Shown piece after piece: positions 1 to 7,836 of a DNA stretch of 10,674 nt. The notes beneath the pieces were generated by a model that saw nothing but the letters and a program-made list of their open reading frames with translations, ran no database searches and was not told the origin of the DNA. The stretch spans positions 1-10,674 of the forward strand of contig CAJVYT010000128.1 of assembly GCA_913009765.1 (NCBI GenBank), given 5' to 3'. The DNA comes from an uncultured candidate division Zixibacteria bacterium. GTDB taxonomy: Bacteria; Zixibacteria; MSB-5A5; GN15; FEB-12. Every line of letters begins with the position of its first letter. The stretch's first letter is position 1. The position numbers and the translations under genes are program-made.

Positions 1-1
1 T

Positions 2-433
2 ATCCACGAAATTGAATCTTTATTAATAAGAATTTCCAACCCTAAGGGGAATCGATTGATACCCAAAAGTAATAAAGGCAGCACTTTGTTGAGACAATTA
101 AAGCAACAGGTGAAGCAGAAACAAAAACAAGAACTTGATGTAATGTTTGGAGGCAGTACAAGAAGAAAAGCTGAAAAGAAGGGCATTTCAAAACATCCGA
201 CATCTCTCGTTGGATTGGTACCTATTAAAGCAACTCTATATAAGACATATAAAGGAAAAGAATATAAAGCTCTCCTGACCTCAAAAGGCATAATTAAATT
301 AGGTAATAAGAAATATACCAGTCCTTCAGGAGCAGCGCGATCTATTGCAAAAAGGGCTATTAATGGTTGGAACTTCTGGTTTATAAAAGATAGAAGTGGT
401 GAATGGGTAAAGTTGTCGGAGTATCAGAGGTGA
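2..433 (+). CDS. GIY-YIG/RAMA-domain nuclease-like protein, 3' part only
   Basis: The reading frame is open to the left edge of the window, so this is the C-terminal 143 residues of a longer protein and not a 125-residue gene starting at the TTG at 56. The first visible residues (IHEIESLLIRISNPKGNR) resemble the last conserved part of a GIY-YIG nuclease domain, where a Glu is followed by an Asn. A basic, Gln/Lys-rich linker follows. The last ~70 residues, with SPSGAA and NGWNFW, look like a RAMA domain (restriction enzyme and adenine methylase associated) or the similar DUF4357. RAMA domains are thought to recognise modified DNA. The gene ends 41 bp before vsr on the same strand, so it is probably part of the restriction operon. 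The GIY-YIG assignment rests on a short stretch; the RAMA-like end is clearer. Confidence 0.6.
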   Translation: MHEIESLLIRISNPKGNRLIPKSNKGSTLLRQLKQQVKQKQKQELDVMFGGSTRRKAEKKGISKHPTSLVGLVPIKATLYKTYKGKEYKALLTSKGIIKLGNKKYTSPSGAARSIAKRAINGWNFWFIKDRSGEWVKLSEYQR

Positions 434-474
434 AACAGTTTATTATTTCCCATTTAAGGTTAAATACTCTGTAA

Positions 475-924
475 ATGGAAAAGAGACTCAAGAAACATCT
501 AAAAAATGGTAAATTTAGTAATGTATCTTCCATTCGATCAAAAACAATGTCTGCTATTCGAGGGAAAAATAACCGTTCCACCGAAGTAAAATTAAAAATG
601 GCTTTGATAAGAAATGGTATTAGTGGTTTTAGATTACATGCAAGTGAGCTCCCTGGCAATATTGATTTTTATTTTAAAAATAAAAGCATTGCCATTTTTG
701 TTGACGGATGTTACTGGCATGGATGTCCGAAGTGTGGCCATATTCCTAAAACAAGAAGTAAATTCTGGAGTGCCAAAATATTAAGGAACAAACAACGTGA
801 CAAAACAAACGACAGATTACTTAAGGGAATGAATATAAAATCTATGCGTATTTGGGAACATACCTTGGAAGATAAAAAACAGCTGACCTCCACTATTAAT
901 AAAATCAAGAAAGAAGTCATGTAA
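475..924 (+). CDS. vsr: very short patch repair (Vsr) DNA mismatch endonuclease
   Basis: Vsr nicks DNA 5' of the T in T:G mismatches left when 5-methylcytosine deaminates, protecting a genome that carries a C5-cytosine methyltransferase. The protein has 149 residues against 156 for E. coli Vsr. The N-terminal RSKTMSAIRGKN matches the family opening. LPGNIDF carries the catalytic Asp (D64, equivalent to E. coli D51). FVDGCYWHGCPKC carries H82 (E. coli H69) and zinc-ligand cysteines (C79, C84, perhaps C87). RTKFW-like and RIWEH (W127-E128-H129) segments complete the fold; H129 sits where E. coli uses a Cys. The position equal to E. coli H64 is Asp (D77). The ATG at 475 has only a weak, distant AAGG at 456-459, so translation may depend on the upstream gene. 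The partner is the methyltransferase at 1688-3127. Confidence 0.93.
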   Translation: MEKRLKKHLKNGKFSNVSSIRSKTMSAIRGKNNRSTEVKLKMALIRNGISGFRLHASELPGNIDFYFKNKSIAIFVDGCYWHGCPKCGHIPKTRSKFWSAKILRNKQRDKTNDRLLKGMNIKSMRIWEHTLEDKKQLTSTINKIKKEVM

Positions 925-956
925 TCTGAATTTATATATTATTATAGGGAACAATC

Positions 957-1691
957 ATGAACATGTCCGAAGCATTAATATTACTTGGTAGTGATAGTGA
1001 GCTAGTAACAGAAGAGCTTGCAGATCAAATAGATCTTAACTGGGACTCTGGAATTAAGTACATATTCAGGGCATGTCGGCTGCATCCTGCTCTTGCCCCA
1101 AATATCGGATCGAAAAAAGATACTACAGAAAACGTAATTAAAAAATGGTTGAATAAATACAAAAACGGCTATGAACAACGAATATCAGTCAGGAGTTCTA
1201 ATCTACCTGGTACAATTGCTGATCCTATTATTGATACAATTATAAGAGGTAGACTATCTCAACTTGGCAATTCATCTATTAATGAAATAATGTTTGCCCA
1301 TAGACTTAGTATGTCTGCAGAAAACATCTTAGGACAATTGCTTGAAGAGTATCTATCCGAGAACTTACTGCAATTTGGATGGCATTGTGCATGGGGGGCG
1401 ACTATCCGTAGTGTTGATTTTTGCAGTGAGAGGGGCGGCCTATTACAAATTAAAAACAGAAGTAATTCGGAAAATAGTTCTAGTAGCAGAGTACGAATTG
1501 GAACTACAATTGAGAAGTGGTATCGTATCGATGCCCAAACTGGACAATATATGTGGACTCAATTAAATGATAAATTTTCTACTGGTGTTTTTTCTGAAGA
1601 CGCTTTTGTAGGATTTGTGAATACTGCGTTATCAAACAATCCTGATGCACTTGCAATTGAAGATGGCAATCCATGGACAGATAGATTCTAG
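957..1691 (+). CDS. SinI-like type II restriction endonuclease (predicted GGWCC)
   Basis: A 244-residue protein placed where the restriction enzyme of a type II system is expected: 32 bp after vsr and tail-to-tail with a C5 methyltransferase. From memory it resembles the SinI/HgiBI group (GGWCC), especially [18 protein letters not shown] (115-132), VDF (153-155) and [16 protein letters not shown] (162-177). A PD-(D/E)xK-type active site with a Q-x-K end is plausible: an acidic residue in the E130/E131 helix, D154, Q164 and K166. The ATG at 957 has an AGGGA at 946-950 with 6-nt spacing; a second ATG lies two codons on. The family call is recall and not a search, and the cut site follows only from that call. 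Its stop shares CTAG (1688-1691) with the methyltransferase stop. Confidence 0.65.
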   Translation: MNMSEALILLGSDSELVTEELADQIDLNWDSGIKYIFRACRLHPALAPNIGSKKDTTENVIKKWLNKYKNGYEQRISVRSSNLPGTIADPIIDTIIRGRLSQLGNSSINEIMFAHRLSMSAENILGQLLEEYLSENLLQFGWHCAWGATIRSVDFCSERGGLLQIKNRSNSENSSSSRVRIGTTIEKWYRIDAQTGQYMWTQLNDKFSTGVFSEDAFVGFVNTALSNNPDALAIEDGNPWTDRF

Positions 1692-3127
1692 AGAACTAGT
1701 GACAACTGGGAAGACTGCTTTTCAGACTTACTTATTATTCTAAATTGCTCTTCCCACTCAATGTCACTAGTATGTTTATATCTTGAATAAGAAAAGTTTG
1801 GATAAGATATTAGTTTACGTTTTAAGATTGTTGACATAATGAGGGATCCTACGGCCTTGCCTAAACTTATTGGTACTGCATTCCCTATCTGTTTATACTG
1901 TTGAATTAGACTGCCCTCAATTATCCAGTCATCGGGAAATTCTTGAATCCGTTTATATTCTTCTATACTTAAAGGTCTGTCTTTTACAGGGTGTGCTAAA
2001 TCTGTTGCGGGCATAGCAGGATGAGTTACTAATGTAGGAGATGGAGCATCCCATGCTAATCTTCTTAGAAACCCAGTTTTCCCTCCTCCAGCATAATATG
2101 ACGCACCTAATGCTTCTTTTTGCATATATTCAGGTAAATGTCGCCAGTATTGTCCAGGTTTTAATAGTCGGTAATATTTCAATCTTTTTTCAGGAAAATT
2201 TATATGTGAATGTTTATTACGATCTAAGCCTTTAATTGCGTCTTTAAAAGAACGCCATTTCGGGAGTCCGTACATTCCGTTTTCAGAATGAGTAGGGGTT
2301 AAGTAGGGCAGTTTATTTCCATCTTTTGAACAGACAATAATGACTCTTTCACGTTTTTGTGGAGTGCCAAAATTAGCTGAATTATATAAATTGAAACTAA
2401 CCCCATATCCCGATTCTCTTAGCACATTTAGAATATTTATAAGTGCGCCACCCTTTTCTTCATCAGGTGTGAGAGGTGGACAACCGACTCTTCTATGATT
2501 ATGAGGTCTATGCTTCAGAGGAGCTGATAGGATTCCTCTGACATTTTCTATAACAGCAAATCTTGGTTTCAATTCTAGAATTCTATCTAGGAATTTTAGT
2601 AATACATTCCCACGATCATCTTCAAATCCTTTACGATTACCAGCTGTGCTAAATGCCTGACATGGGGGGCCGCCCACAATTAAATCTATTTCTTGTGTTT
2701 TACTTAGTCCAACCGCCTCTCTAATTTTTTCCGCACTATAGTCGTTTATGTCACTTAACAAAGCAATAGTAGGTTTATTTTTTAGAATAGTCTTTCTGCA
2801 AGCATTATCAATTTCACAAGCCAATAAAACATCAAAGCCAGCTAGTTCTAATCCAATATCAAGGCCCATGGCTCCACTAAAAAAACTCAGCGCAATCGGT
2901 TTTTTATTTTTTAGGGTTCCAGATCCAGGAGAATATACAACTTGGTCTTCGGCAATCCCACAGCTAGTATTATCGTAGTAACTTAGGACATCAAGCTTAT
3001 CTATTACCCATGTTTTACCTATTTTGTAAGATGGTAACTTACCAGTACGACACAAGTTTCTTACTTGCTGAGGTGTCAGATTCAATTTTAATGCGGCTTT
3101 ATTTACATCTACCAAGGTACTTTTCAT
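1688..3127 (-). CDS. DNA (cytosine-5) methyltransferase with N-terminal HTH
   Basis: Transfers methyl from S-adenosylmethionine to C5 of cytosine and protects host sites from the neighbouring endonuclease. Of 479 residues, about 5-52 form an excisionase/MerR-like helix-turn-helix ([24 protein letters not shown]). The catalytic domain then has motif I (FFSGAMG, 82-88), motif IV GGPPCQ with catalytic C156, motif VI ENV (194-196), motif VIII QKRERV (257-262) and motif X QIGNAVP (413-419). The target-recognition region lies about 285-370. Order and spacing are those of a complete enzyme, and the length is close to M.SinI (461 from memory). N-terminal HTHs in other C5 methyltransferases repress their own promoter, and the same is inferred here. 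The gene faces vsr and the endonuclease gene and has its own upstream promoter. The ATG at 3127 is preceded by AAGAGA as a modest ribosome site. Confidence 0.95.
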   Translation of the reverse strand: MKSTLVDVNKAALKLNLTPQQVRNLCRTGKLPSYKIGKTWVIDKLDVLSYYDNTSCGIAEDQVVYSPGSGTLKNKKPIALSFFSGAMGLDIGLELAGFDVLLACEIDNACRKTILKNKPTIALLSDINDYSAEKIREAVGLSKTQEIDLIVGGPPCQAFSTAGNRKGFEDDRGNVLLKFLDRILELKPRFAVIENVRGILSAPLKHRPHNHRRVGCPPLTPDEEKGGALINILNVLRESGYGVSFNLYNSANFGTPQKRERVIIVCSKDGNKLPYLTPTHSENGMYGLPKWRSFKDAIKGLDRNKHSHINFPEKRLKYYRLLKPGQYWRHLPEYMQKEALGASYYAGGGKTGFLRRLAWDAPSPTLVTHPAMPATDLAHPVKDRPLSIEEYKRIQEFPDDWIIEGSLIQQYKQIGNAVPISLGKAVGSLIMSTILKRKLISYPNFSYSRYKHTSDIEWEEQFRIISKSEKQSSQLSLVL

Positions 3128-3160
3128 AGTTTCTCTTGCGAAAATAATAAAGGTACCATA

Positions 3161-3189
3161 AATATATCAATTAACTAGACAAATGTCAA
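3161..3189 (-). promoter_or_regulatory. strong sigma-70-type promoter of the methyltransferase
   Basis: On the minus strand TTGACA (3189-3184) is followed after exactly 17 nt by TATATT (3166-3161). The start of transcription would be about 28 nt upstream of the ATG. GGTACC, a perfect palindrome at 3152-3157, lies just after the -10. An 11-bp palindrome TTCGA-A-TCGAA lies just upstream of the -35 at 3201-3211. Either could be an operator for the protein's own N-terminal HTH. Confidence 0.75.
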
Positions 3190-3287
3190 CAGATTTTTTG
3201 TTCGAATCGAATCAACTTAGCTTGAGGCCACTTTTGCTTCTCTGATTTACGATTATGTGGCTTTAAGATCATTGAGTTGCAATTTTA

Positions 3288-3316
3288 TTGACAAATCAAG
3301 GAGTTAGGAGTAAATT
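3288..3316 (+). promoter_or_regulatory. candidate promoter of the GmrSD-like gene
   Basis: TTGACA (3288-3293), 17-nt spacer, TAAATT (3311-3316, 4 of 6 consensus bases). It lies about 130 bp upstream of the preferred start codon. It is also evidence against translation starting at the TTG inside it. Confidence 0.5.
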
Positions 3317-3436
3317 GAGGGAGGGTTTAAATCAGTTTTCTACTAGTCTCTGTAAGGTTACAACTGTCTTGCTGCACTTTTGCTCTAGGGTGCTGTATGC
3401 GGGAAACAAAACTATTCGAGAAGATTACGTCATAAA

Positions 3437-3442
3437 AGGGGA
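3437..3442 (+). promoter_or_regulatory. ribosome binding site fixing the GmrSD start at 3447
   Basis: AGGGGA lies 4 nt before the ATG at 3447, and the DUF262 homology begins soon after this ATG. The 53-codon upstream extension has no such site. Confidence 0.7.
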
Positions 3443-3446
3443 CAAC

Positions 3447-5150
3447 ATGAGTGAAATAAACAGTGATAAGGTTTTAGTGAAGAAAGTGTTCGATATGTGG
3501 TTCAGTATACCAGTCTATCAGCGACCTTATGTATGGGGCAACGAGGAAATTAGTGACCTTTTAGATGATATATCATATGCAGCAAAGAATAGTCCTAACA
3601 GAGAATATTTTATGGGCTCCATTGTTTTTCAGGGCAAACCGAGAGACCCAGAAAAAAATATATTCTTCTCAGAAAATGACCTGCTGGATGGCCAACAGAG
3701 GCTCACTTCTTTGCTCCTGCTGATGGCAGTTATACGTGACCTTGCGGAAGAAAAGAAACTCAAAGACACCTGTCAGGAGTTTATTTGCCAGGAAGAAAAT
3801 CCGTATAAAGGCATCCCTGAAAGGCTTAGAATCACCTCAGGCAGAGCTAAGGTGCAGGAGTTCATGGAAGAGTATATTAAGCCCGATGGAGGAACGTTGG
3901 CACCCGATGAGCTACAAAGACTTTCTGAAAATAGTGGCGATGTTTCTGTCGCAAATATGGCAAGTGCCATCCTTCAAATGAACCGATATTTTACAACTGA
4001 TGGGAATATTTCAAAAAATATATTTTTTCAGTTTCTAATGAATTATGTTCTTATGATATATGTATCAACTGAAGACCTCGAAGATGCCTTCAGGCTATTT
4101 ACTGTCCTAAATGCCAGAGGTATTCCCCTTCGCAACAGCGATATTCTGAAAGCCGTTAATCTGGGATTTATAAAGGATACCAAAGAGCAGGAAAAATTCG
4201 GGGAGTTCTGGACTGAAATTGAGAACGAACATGGTGAGGATTTCGACCGATTTTTGTCCTTTATAAGAACTCTACTTGTCAAAGAAAAAGCTCGCCTGAA
4301 CCTCTTGAAAGAATTCGAGGAGAAGATTTACGCTCCTCAAGGGAAAAAAAAGAAACCGCTGCTTGAGAAAGGAAAGGATACTCTCAAGTACATTAAACGT
4401 TTCAATGAACATCATTCTACTCTTTTCTCAGGCAATAATTATGATATATCTAATAGTTGGAAGTTTGATAATCTTTTGGTAATCATGGAAGCTGGATACT
4501 GGGCAAATGACTGGATTCCACCCCTGCTGGCGTACTATGACAAATTCAAAACCCAAAAAATACTAGATTTCCTTATTAAACTGGACAACAAATTTTCCGG
4601 TGACTGGATTTCGCAGGAAACACCGACCTTCAGAATTGAAAATATGAATTATATCTTAAAGAAAATAGAAAAGACCTCATCCCCAGGTGATGTATTAGAT
4701 TCTGATGCATTTGACTTTGACTCGGAATCTTTCTTCAGAAATCTGGAGGGTAAAGTATACGGAAGGAGATGGGCGAAGTATATTCTTCTCAAGCTCGACT
4801 TTCTTATTCAAAGTCATTCAGAGAAAAAATCCGGATATGACGAAATTAGCATTGAGCACATATTACCCCAAACCCCTCTCTCGGATAGCCAATGGTGTAT
4901 TGATTTTACTGATGATCAGAGAGATTCCATGACTCACTTGCTTGGGAATCTTGTTCTCATGAGCAGAAAGAAAAATACATCACAGGGGCGTATTGAGTAC
5001 CAGAAAAAGAAAGAGAAATATTTTAAGAGTAATATTGAAACATTTCCCAACTCGGTGCGAGTTTTGACTGAGTATAACCAATGGATACCAAAAGAACTGC
5101 AAGAAAATTACACTTTTGTCATCGATAAACTTAAAGAATACTACTTGTAA
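3447..5150 (+). CDS. single-chain GmrSD-type restriction enzyme (DUF262 + DUF1524)
   Basis: Modification-dependent restriction enzymes of the GmrSD group use NTP hydrolysis by the DUF262 half to drive DNA cleavage by an HNH nuclease half; the founding enzyme attacks glucosylated hydroxymethylcytosine phage DNA. From the ATG at 3447 there are 567 residues. The DUF262 part shows IPVYQRPYVW (21-30), DGQQRLTSL (81-89) and NARGIPLRNSDILKA (222-236). A helical middle follows. The DUF1524/HNH part shows EHILPQ (470-475, catalytic H471), LLGNLVLM (498-505) and an N-rich RKKNTSQG end. All key residues appear present. Here S and D halves are fused, as in many homologues. The actual target modification cannot be read from sequence. 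It stands alone with its own promoter. BrxU- and SspE-like relatives share DUF262, so the substrate could also be another DNA modification. Confidence 0.88.
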   Translation: MSEINSDKVLVKKVFDMWFSIPVYQRPYVWGNEEISDLLDDISYAAKNSPNREYFMGSIVFQGKPRDPEKNIFFSENDLLDGQQRLTSLLLLMAVIRDLAEEKKLKDTCQEFICQEENPYKGIPERLRITSGRAKVQEFMEEYIKPDGGTLAPDELQRLSENSGDVSVANMASAILQMNRYFTTDGNISKNIFFQFLMNYVLMIYVSTEDLEDAFRLFTVLNARGIPLRNSDILKAVNLGFIKDTKEQEKFGEFWTEIENEHGEDFDRFLSFIRTLLVKEKARLNLLKEFEEKIYAPQGKKKKPLLEKGKDTLKYIKRFNEHHSTLFSGNNYDISNSWKFDNLLVIMEAGYWANDWIPPLLAYYDKFKTQKILDFLIKLDNKFSGDWISQETPTFRIENMNYILKKIEKTSSPGDVLDSDAFDFDSESFFRNLEGKVYGRRWAKYILLKLDFLIQSHSEKKSGYDEISIEHILPQTPLSDSQWCIDFTDDQRDSMTHLLGNLVLMSRKKNTSQGRIEYQKKKEKYFKSNIETFPNSVRVLTEYNQWIPKELQENYTFVIDKLKEYYL

Positions 5151-5236
5151 AGCATATATCACGGGCTGGCAGAAAGAGGGAAAAGGGGTTAAATTACCAT
5201 TATTGACAAACTCAAAAAATTCTTGCCGCCAATATA

Positions 5237-5254
5237 CTTCGATTTAGCTCAGTA
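5237..5254 (+). repeat. dispersed intergenic repeat, copy 1
   Basis: CTTCGATTTAGCTCAGTA differs from the copy at 10009-10025 (CTTCGACAAGCTCAGTA) by one inserted base and one or two substitutions. See also 7635-7651. Confidence 0.5.
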
Positions 5255-5357
5255 CAAGTTTCCCTTTACGACTCTGCCATAAACTGCTTAGAATTTTCGG
5301 CTTTGAATACAGGGCAGGCTGCTCAAAGGTTCTTTTTCGGCAACTGATTGATTTTTC

Positions 5358-5386
5358 TTGACAAATTAGTCCTAAAATCAAAGAAT
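5358..5386 (+). promoter_or_regulatory. candidate promoter of the HD-CYTH gene
   Basis: TTGACA (5358-5363) with a 17-nt spacer to AAGAAT (5381-5386, 4 of 6 bases). The -35 is perfect and the -10 is poor, so this may need an activator or be weak. Confidence 0.35.
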
Positions 5387-5433
5387 ACACCATGAAAGCC
5401 CATGAAGTTCAGCATTATGAATTCTCAAAAGTC

Positions 5434-5470
5434 AGGAGTCAGCATGAGTAGTAATCAATATGAAAGATAA
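5434..5470 (+). promoter_or_regulatory. ribosome site and eight-codon leader ORF overlapping the HD-CYTH start
   Basis: AGGAG (5434-5438) is ideally placed for the ATG at 5444, but that frame encodes only MSSNQYER before TAA at 5468-5470. The HD-CYTH frame opens just after an in-frame TGA (5445-5447), and its first start codon is the ATG at 5460, 21 nt beyond the AGGAG. Either the leader couples translation to the large gene by overlap, or a one-base change has split the true N-terminus. Confidence 0.45.
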
Positions 5471-7511
5471 TATAACGCAACCTAAAGGCAAAATAATCAG
5501 AGATGCAGTATATGGCGATATTTATATTCCTGATAATTTCCTTAAGATTATAGATACTCCAGAGTTTCAGCGATTGAGAAGAATTCGGCAATTGAGCACA
5601 GCTAATATGTTATTTCCGACAGCTGAGCATACGAGATTTTCCCATTCAATTGGTTGCTATCACGTAATGAGGCTTTTGATTGAACACTTCCGGCCAATAT
5701 TGCAAAAAATTAATGTCGAAATTGATGATGTAGATATTAAGCTTTCACTTGCGGCGGCTTTATTGCATGATATTGGCCATGGACCATTCTCACACGCCTT
5801 TGAAAATGCTCTACCCAATACGGTTAATCAGAAGAAACATGAGGATTGGACAACGGATATAATTACATCCCCTGAAAGTAGGATTAATCAGGTTATATTA
5901 AAACATTTTGGGGAACCTTTTCTGGATAGACTGGCAGAATTAATTGCCAATAAAAGGTTGATTAAAAAAAATGGTTTAGAGAGGCAAGAGAACGATAAGA
6001 TAGATTTATTTTTTATTTTGTCATCGTTAATAAGTAGTCAGCTTGATGCAGATAGAATGGACTACCTCCTTCGCGATTCTTATTTTACCGGTGTGCCATA
6101 TGGAAAGATTGATCTTTCACGTCTCATTAATGCGCTTACATTGACTGTAAGTGGTAACAAATACTATGTATGTGTGCAAGAAAAATATCTATCTACGATA
6201 GAAGACTATGTGTTAGCCAGGTATCAGATGCATGATGGAATATATTTACATGATTTTAAGTGTGAAATGGAATTAATATTGAAGAAAATCTTGTATCGAG
6301 CGTTCGAATTATATAAAGGCAACAATCTCAAAAAAGACAATTTGCCAATAGCCATTTTAAAAATATTTGAAGACCAAGACATGACTGTAAGTGATTATGT
6401 TTCGCTGGATGACGCTGTAATGTTAGCTTTGTTTTTAAATTGGAAGAACGACGGCGATTCGTTGCTGTCTTCACTATGCAAGACGCTTCTGGATAGAAAT
6501 AAATATAGACAGATTATGATTCTTGACAGTACGGATTCAGACATCAGTGAATTTAAAGAAAAACTGACGAAATTGTTATCAAATAATGGATATGAGGTGA
6601 CAGATTATGGACAGGAGTATTTTTGGCTTGAAGATAGCGTTGAAAATAACGTTTATAAGAAAAGCAAACAGAATATCTGGATATTGAAAAATGATGGTTC
6701 ACTGAAAGACCTATTGGAATCGTCAGTACTTATAACAGATAAATTATATGATAAGAAAAATATAGTATTTATAAGTCTTGAAGTTCTGAAACAAAATAAT
6801 AAAATCCAAAATGTAGAAAATGTTATCGATGATATTAATAATCTGATCCTACTTTTCAGCAGGAGAAGTCAAATAGAAATTGAAAAGAAATATGCCTTTA
6901 ATGATGATCAACTATTCAAGAAAGTTGAAAATAGCGTAAGAGAATTTGGAAATTATGTTGTTTCTGATATTGAACCTTCGTATCATCAAGTTGATTTTTA
7001 TTATGATACGACAGATGAATTGCTGAATCAGGCAGGCATTACTTTGAGGATTCGGGAAAAGAATGGGAAGACTATTTTGAGTATTAAGACACCTACTGTT
7101 AATTCTGACAGAGATGGAGCCCAAGAGGGTCAAAATGAAAGATTCGAATATGAGAAAGAGCTGATAACTGCAAGTTTGGAAGAAGCGAAAGATCATATAA
7201 TAAAATATATTCCCGACTTAGTGGATGATTCAAAGTTTTCTCAATTAGAGAAGCAGATAATAATTAAAAATGATAGAAGAAAAATTCAATTGACTGATCA
7301 GACAATAAAATTCGAAATGGTTTTTGATGATGTTCAGTATGAACGTAACAATAAATCAGCCCATGAGTATCAAATTGAAATAGAATTGAAGTCCGATTTT
7401 ATCCATCGGATTAATTTGAAGATGCTCACTGATAGTTTAGATGAAAAAGTGCCTGGCTTGATTCCTACAACAGTTTCAAAATATAGGAGAGGGTTGAGCC
7501 TGACTAATTAA
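5460..7511 (+). CDS. HD-domain dNTPase-like phosphohydrolase fused to a CYTH domain
   Basis: Residues ~15-290 form an HD hydrolase of the SAMHD1/dGTPase type: FQRLRRIRQL, RFSHSIG (H62), LLHDIGHGPFSH (H103, D104, also H107, H112), KKHEDW (H127, matching the SAMHD1 catalytic His) and LDADRMDYLLRDS (D198 as fourth metal ligand). Residues ~290-465 are a helical/mixed region I do not recognise. Residues ~470-680 form a CYTH triphosphate-tunnel domain: EIEKK (E473, E475, K477, the ExExK signature), YYDT, AGITLRIREKNGKTILSIKTP (R530, R532, K543), EYEKEL, IKFEMVFDD, YQIEIELK and SKYRRGL. Known CYTH enzymes act on triphosphates (ThTP, tripolyphosphate, or ATP to cAMP). A nucleotide-depleting or nucleotide-signal role in phage defence is inferred from the neighbours. 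Both active sites look intact. The start at 5460 is the earliest in-frame but poorly served by a ribosome site. Confidence 0.85.
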   Translation: MKDNITQPKGKIIRDAVYGDIYIPDNFLKIIDTPEFQRLRRIRQLSTANMLFPTAEHTRFSHSIGCYHVMRLLIEHFRPILQKINVEIDDVDIKLSLAAALLHDIGHGPFSHAFENALPNTVNQKKHEDWTTDIITSPESRINQVILKHFGEPFLDRLAELIANKRLIKKNGLERQENDKIDLFFILSSLISSQLDADRMDYLLRDSYFTGVPYGKIDLSRLINALTLTVSGNKYYVCVQEKYLSTIEDYVLARYQMHDGIYLHDFKCEMELILKKILYRAFELYKGNNLKKDNLPIAILKIFEDQDMTVSDYVSLDDAVMLALFLNWKNDGDSLLSSLCKTLLDRNKYRQIMILDSTDSDISEFKEKLTKLLSNNGYEVTDYGQEYFWLEDSVENNVYKKSKQNIWILKNDGSLKDLLESSVLITDKLYDKKNIVFISLEVLKQNNKIQNVENVIDDINNLILLFSRRSQIEIEKKYAFNDDQLFKKVENSVREFGNYVVSDIEPSYHQVDFYYDTTDELLNQAGITLRIREKNGKTILSIKTPTVNSDRDGAQEGQNERFEYEKELITASLEEAKDHIIKYIPDLVDDSKFSQLEKQIIIKNDRRKIQLTDQTIKFEMVFDDVQYERNNKSAHEYQIEIELKSDFIHRINLKMLTDSLDEKVPGLIPTTVSKYRRGLSLTN

Positions 7512-7559
7512 TTCATCAGAGAGTGGTGTGCTAGGGACGTTGTTGTATTTTATGCATTA

Positions 7560-7579
7560 TTAGCGATTGTTAGCGATTG
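7560..7579 (+). repeat. tandem direct repeat of TTAGCGATTG
   Basis: Two abutting perfect copies of the 10-mer (7560-7569 and 7570-7579), immediately after the HD-CYTH gene region. It could be a duplication scar or a slippage product. Confidence 0.6.
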
Positions 7580-7634
7580 GGGTCAGCCCTTGACATGTTA
7601 CATTCTACTTTCCCCAGCATATCCCCCTTCGACA

Positions 7635-7651
7635 CTTCGATAAACTCAGTA
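7635..7651 (+). repeat. dispersed intergenic repeat, copy 2
   Basis: CTTCGATAAACTCAGTA matches the copy at 10009-10025 at 15 of 17 positions. An extra CTTCGACA directly precedes it (7627-7634), as if two copies recombined. Confidence 0.55.
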
Positions 7652-7836
7652 GTACCCAAGCTCAGTAGCAGGCAGGAATGGCTCCCAAAATCCTGAATTC
7701 TTGGCAGTGAAGGACTTCCGGAAGGTAAAGCACGGCTAACAATATCTGATGCTAATTGGACAAAAAAGTTTAAATAAAATTGTACCTAACCACTGCCGGT
7801 TTCATTCTTGGAGGTTACCCATCTTGAGGTGCGGTA

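Larger units (their letters stand above)
3128..3446. other. divergent intergenic region between methyltransferase and GmrSD genes
   Basis: This 319-bp stretch holds the leftward methyltransferase promoter (3161-3189), the palindrome at 3201-3211, an imperfect GCCAC...GTGGC inverted repeat around 3227-3262 with a long loop, and a candidate rightward promoter (3288-3316). The frame of the downstream gene stays open back to a TTG at 3288, but the extra 53 codons look noncoding: that TTG is the start of a TTGACA -35 box and it has no ribosome site. Confidence 0.6.
5151..5459. other. intergenic region between GmrSD and HD-CYTH genes
   Basis: These 309 bp contain no convincing ORF. They hold a copy of a dispersed repeat (5237-5254), an imperfect inverted pair (AGGGAAA around 5177-5183 against TTTCCCT at 5259-5265, flanked by GGCAG and CTGCC), an isolated TTGACA at 5203-5208 without a -10 partner, and the candidate promoter and leader of the next gene. 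No clear terminator follows the GmrSD gene. Confidence 0.5.
7512..7836. other. intergenic region between convergent HD-CYTH and RT genes
   Basis: These 325 bp contain no credible ORF. They hold a tandem direct repeat (7560-7579), a GGGGTCAGCCCTTGACA stretch (about 7579-7595) of the kind I associate with flanks of REP/IS200-type transposases (recollection only), a copy of the dispersed repeat (7635-7651) with a further fragment CAAGCTCAGTA (7657-7667), and a TTCCGGAA palindrome near 7717-7724. No T-tailed hairpin was found for either flanking gene. Confidence 0.5.

Noticed and set aside
381..659. Leftward 92-codon ORF over the vsr gene
   Set aside because: Antisense to a clear Vsr coding region; no family features and no ribosome site evidence.
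6912..7196. Leftward 94-codon ORF over the CYTH region
   Set aside because: Shadow of the HD-CYTH gene; low-complexity hydrophobic translation typical of antisense AT-rich frames.
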